Source: Polyodon spathula
Taxonomy: Eukaryota > Chordata > Actinopteri > Acipenseriformes > Polyodontidae
NCBI RefSeq assembly: GCF_017654505.1
Contig: NC_054545.1
Location: forward strand, 15,160,047 to 15,224,046
Direction of reading: 5' to 3'
DNA: 64,000 nt
Below the pieces are notes generated by a model that was not told where the DNA came from, did no database searches, and worked only from the letters and a program-made list of their open reading frames with translations. Of this stretch, positions 62,085 through 64,000 are shown piece by piece (position 1 is the first letter of the stretch; every line of letters begins with the position of its first letter). The position numbers were made by a program, and so were the translations under genes.

Positions 62085-63652
62085 TAGTGTCGTGAAAAAG
62101 TATTTGCCCCCTTTCTGGTTTTCTGCATTTTTCACATTGAATTTGGTCAGATCTTTTTGTGGGTTGTAGTAGTATATAGAGGTAATCTGAGAGAAAAAAT
62201 GACACCAAAGTTTGGTGCTTCTTTCATTTGTTTGGTGTGCAAGGTAATCAAGTATTCATTCTTCAGGTGTGGAAAAGTTATTGCCCCCTAGTTAACTCAA
62301 CCCAATGAATGGGATAATTAGAGTCAGCTGTTTGAATACTTTGGTTAACAATCAGGGTTGATTTGGGCCAGCCCTGCCCAATATAAATCTGACTAACTTT
62401 GGCCCTTACCATCAGCACACAGGTTCTAGAGGCACATCGTGCCACGATCAAAAGAAATTCCTGAAGACCTCCATAAAAAAAGTTATTGATGCCTATCAGT
62501 CTGGAAAGGGTTACAAATCCATTTCTAAGGCTCTGGAATTCCACCAAACAACAGTCAGAGCCATATTGTCCAAATGGAGAAAGTTTGGGACAGTAGTGAA
62601 TCTTCCCAGGAGTGGCCATCCTGCCAAAATCTCTTCAAGAGCAAGGCATAACATCATCCAGGAAGACACAAAGAACCTTAGAATAACATCCAGGGATCTG
62701 CAGTCCTCTCTCGCCTCGGCTAAGGTCAGTGTTCATGACTCCACCTTCAGAAAGACACTGGGCAAAAATGGGTTTCATGGCAGAGTAGCAAGGCGGAAAC
62801 CACTGCTCACTAAGAAGAACATGAATGCTCGTCTCAAGTTTGCCAAAAACCACCTGAATGATCTTCAAGAGTTCTGGAACATTGTTCTATGGACAGATAA
62901 GTCAAAAGTGGAACTTTTTGGCCAACATGGGCCCCCTTATGTCTGATGAAAAACAAACACTGCATTCCACAGTATGAACCTCATACCAACGGTCAAGCAT
63001 GGTTGTGGTAGTGTCATGATTTGGGGATGCTTTGCTGCATCAGGACCTGGATGACTTGCCATCATTGAAGGAACCATGTATCAGAGAATTCTACAGGAGA
63101 ATGTCAGGCATCCTGAAGCACAGTTGGGTCATGCAGCAAGACAATGATCCAAAACACACAAGCAAGTCTACATCAGAATGGTTGAAGAACAAGAAATTTA
63201 AGTTTTGGAATGGTCTAGTCAAAGTCCAGCCCTAAACCCCACTGAGATGTTGTGGCAGGACCTGAAATGAGGAGTTTATGCTCAAAAACCCTCAAATGTC
63301 ACAGAGTTGAAGCAGTTCTGCATAAAAAGTGGGCCACAATTCCTCCACGGTGTTGTGAGAGACTGATCAATAACTACAGGAAGTGTTTGGTTGCAGTTAT
63401 TGCTGCTAAAGGTGATGTAACCAGTTATTGAGTCTAAGGGGGCGATTACTTTTTCACACGGGGGCATTGGGTGTTGCATAACTTTCTTTAATAAATAAAT
63501 TAAATAAGTATCAAAATGTTGTGTTATTTGTTCACTAAGGGTCCCTTTTATCTAATATTAGATTTTGGTTGAAGATCTGATAACATTCAGTGTCAAAAAA
63601 ATTCAAAAATGCAGAAAATCTGACAGGGGGCAAATACTTTTTCACGGTGCTG
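62085..63652 (+). mobile_element. Tc1-like transposon, copy 4 (full length)
   Basis: A 1.57-kb element with both ends present. The left reads TAGTGTCGTGAAAAAGTATT and, inverted from the right, CAGCACCGTGAAAAAGTATT; both continue TGCCCCCT and TTTTCTGCATTTTT. TA lies outside each end. Inner repeat copies (GTGGAAAAGTTATTGCCCCC at about 62268 and GGGGGCGATTACTTTTTCAC at about 63438) show the double-motif layout of long Tc1 inverted repeats. Confidence 0.93.
62439..63430 (+). pseudogene. Tc1-like transposase, broken (copy 4)
   Basis: The start codon has become GTG (GTG-CCA-CGA-TCA for an expected MPRS). A one-base insertion in an A run follows soon after. The frame then holds VIDAYQSGKGYKSISKALEF and TTVRAILSKWRKFG (helix-turn-helix), HDSTFRKTLGKNGFHGRVAR, and WTDKSKVELFG with the first Asp. 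Two stops follow PPYV, but the same frame goes on KTNTAFHSMNLIPTV and MIWGCFAASGPG. After another frameshift come VMQQDNDPKHTSK (second Asp) and SPALNPTEMLWQDLK (Glu). All three DD34E residues are readable, but at least five lesions separate them. Confidence 0.9.
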
Positions 63653-63654
63653 TA

Positions 63655-64000
63655 TATGTATGCTAGACCCTTTAAATATTATGTTTACAAAGAAAATAGA
63701 AGGATTTCTACAACAAAACACTTTCTACTTACTGTTTCTTGAAGAGCTTCAATGCCTCCATCCTTTCTTCACAGCACAACCAGGAAGTAAATGCATGTGG
63801 TCACATGACCGTTTCCATCAATCATGTGAAACTATTCAAAATTTTACGTAACAACTTGACAATGCATGCTACATGAAAAATGCATTGAAAAGTACAATTA
63901 TAACTCATTTAGAACTGGAATGTAAATATCAAGTGTATTTTATTAGTTGAGTAGATAGTATCTTATTTATCTTTTGATAAACAATATGTCTAATGTTTGG
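63655..64000. other. Non-coding stretch at window end
   Basis: AT-rich; nothing recognised. Confidence 0.5.

Overview
The window looks like non-coding vertebrate DNA, almost certainly from a fish. It is AT-rich, full of long (TA)n, (CA)n and (GA)n microsatellites, and packed with fish-type repeats: four Tc1-like DD34E transposons, a piggyBac-like gene, a DIRS-type tyrosine-recombinase retroelement, a pogo/Tigger-like element, tRNA-derived SINEs, LINE fragments and many solo LTRs. An early-diverging ray-finned fish (sturgeon or paddlefish type) is possible because one dispersed repeat near 8.7 kb resembles repeats I associate with those genomes. That is recollection, not proof. I found no complete host protein gene. 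The best host candidate is a single exon-like block at 2419-2569 with good splice sites, so the window may be intronic or intergenic.

Layout. 0-4.7 kb: unique-looking DNA with the candidate exon. 4.7-6.5 kb: decayed DIRS-like element on the minus strand, then a SINE tail. 6.8-7.3 kb: solo LTR with a perfect target duplication. 8.7-9.8 kb: repeat fragments and a U6 snRNA pseudogene. 10.1-11.65 kb: Tc1 copy 1 inside a (TA)n tract. 11.7-17.2 kb: two solo LTRs in otherwise plain DNA. 18.3-22.1 kb: three MITEs and two minisatellites. 24.2-24.6 kb: solo LTR. 26.4-32 kb: a dense cluster. It holds a 2.5-kb terminal-inverted-repeat transposon with a 6-bp target duplication and remains of a HECT/G2E3-like gene, a nested palindrome, a nested TTAA element, a Tigger-like element, Tc1 copy 2 and an LTR. 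33-34.3 kb: a SINE with a 13-bp target duplication and a solo LTR. 36-37.4 kb: a long inverted repeat. 38.3-40.1 kb: compound microsatellites. 42-43.9 kb: a LINE reverse-transcriptase remnant and the 3' end of an LTR retrotransposon. 47.7-49.2 kb: one solo LTR inserted inside another of the same family. 50.4-51.5 kb: Tc1 copy 3. 53.2-53.6 kb: LINE endonuclease fragment. 59-63.7 kb: a MITE, the piggyBac-like pseudogene and Tc1 copy 4.

Every transposase and retroelement gene I could read is broken by stops, frameshifts or deletions. The region therefore reads as a graveyard of several waves of insertion rather than an active system. The most unusual object is the 26.4-29.0 kb transposon carrying spliced exons of a HECT/G2E3-like protein. 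Superfamily names are from motif recognition only; no database search was possible.
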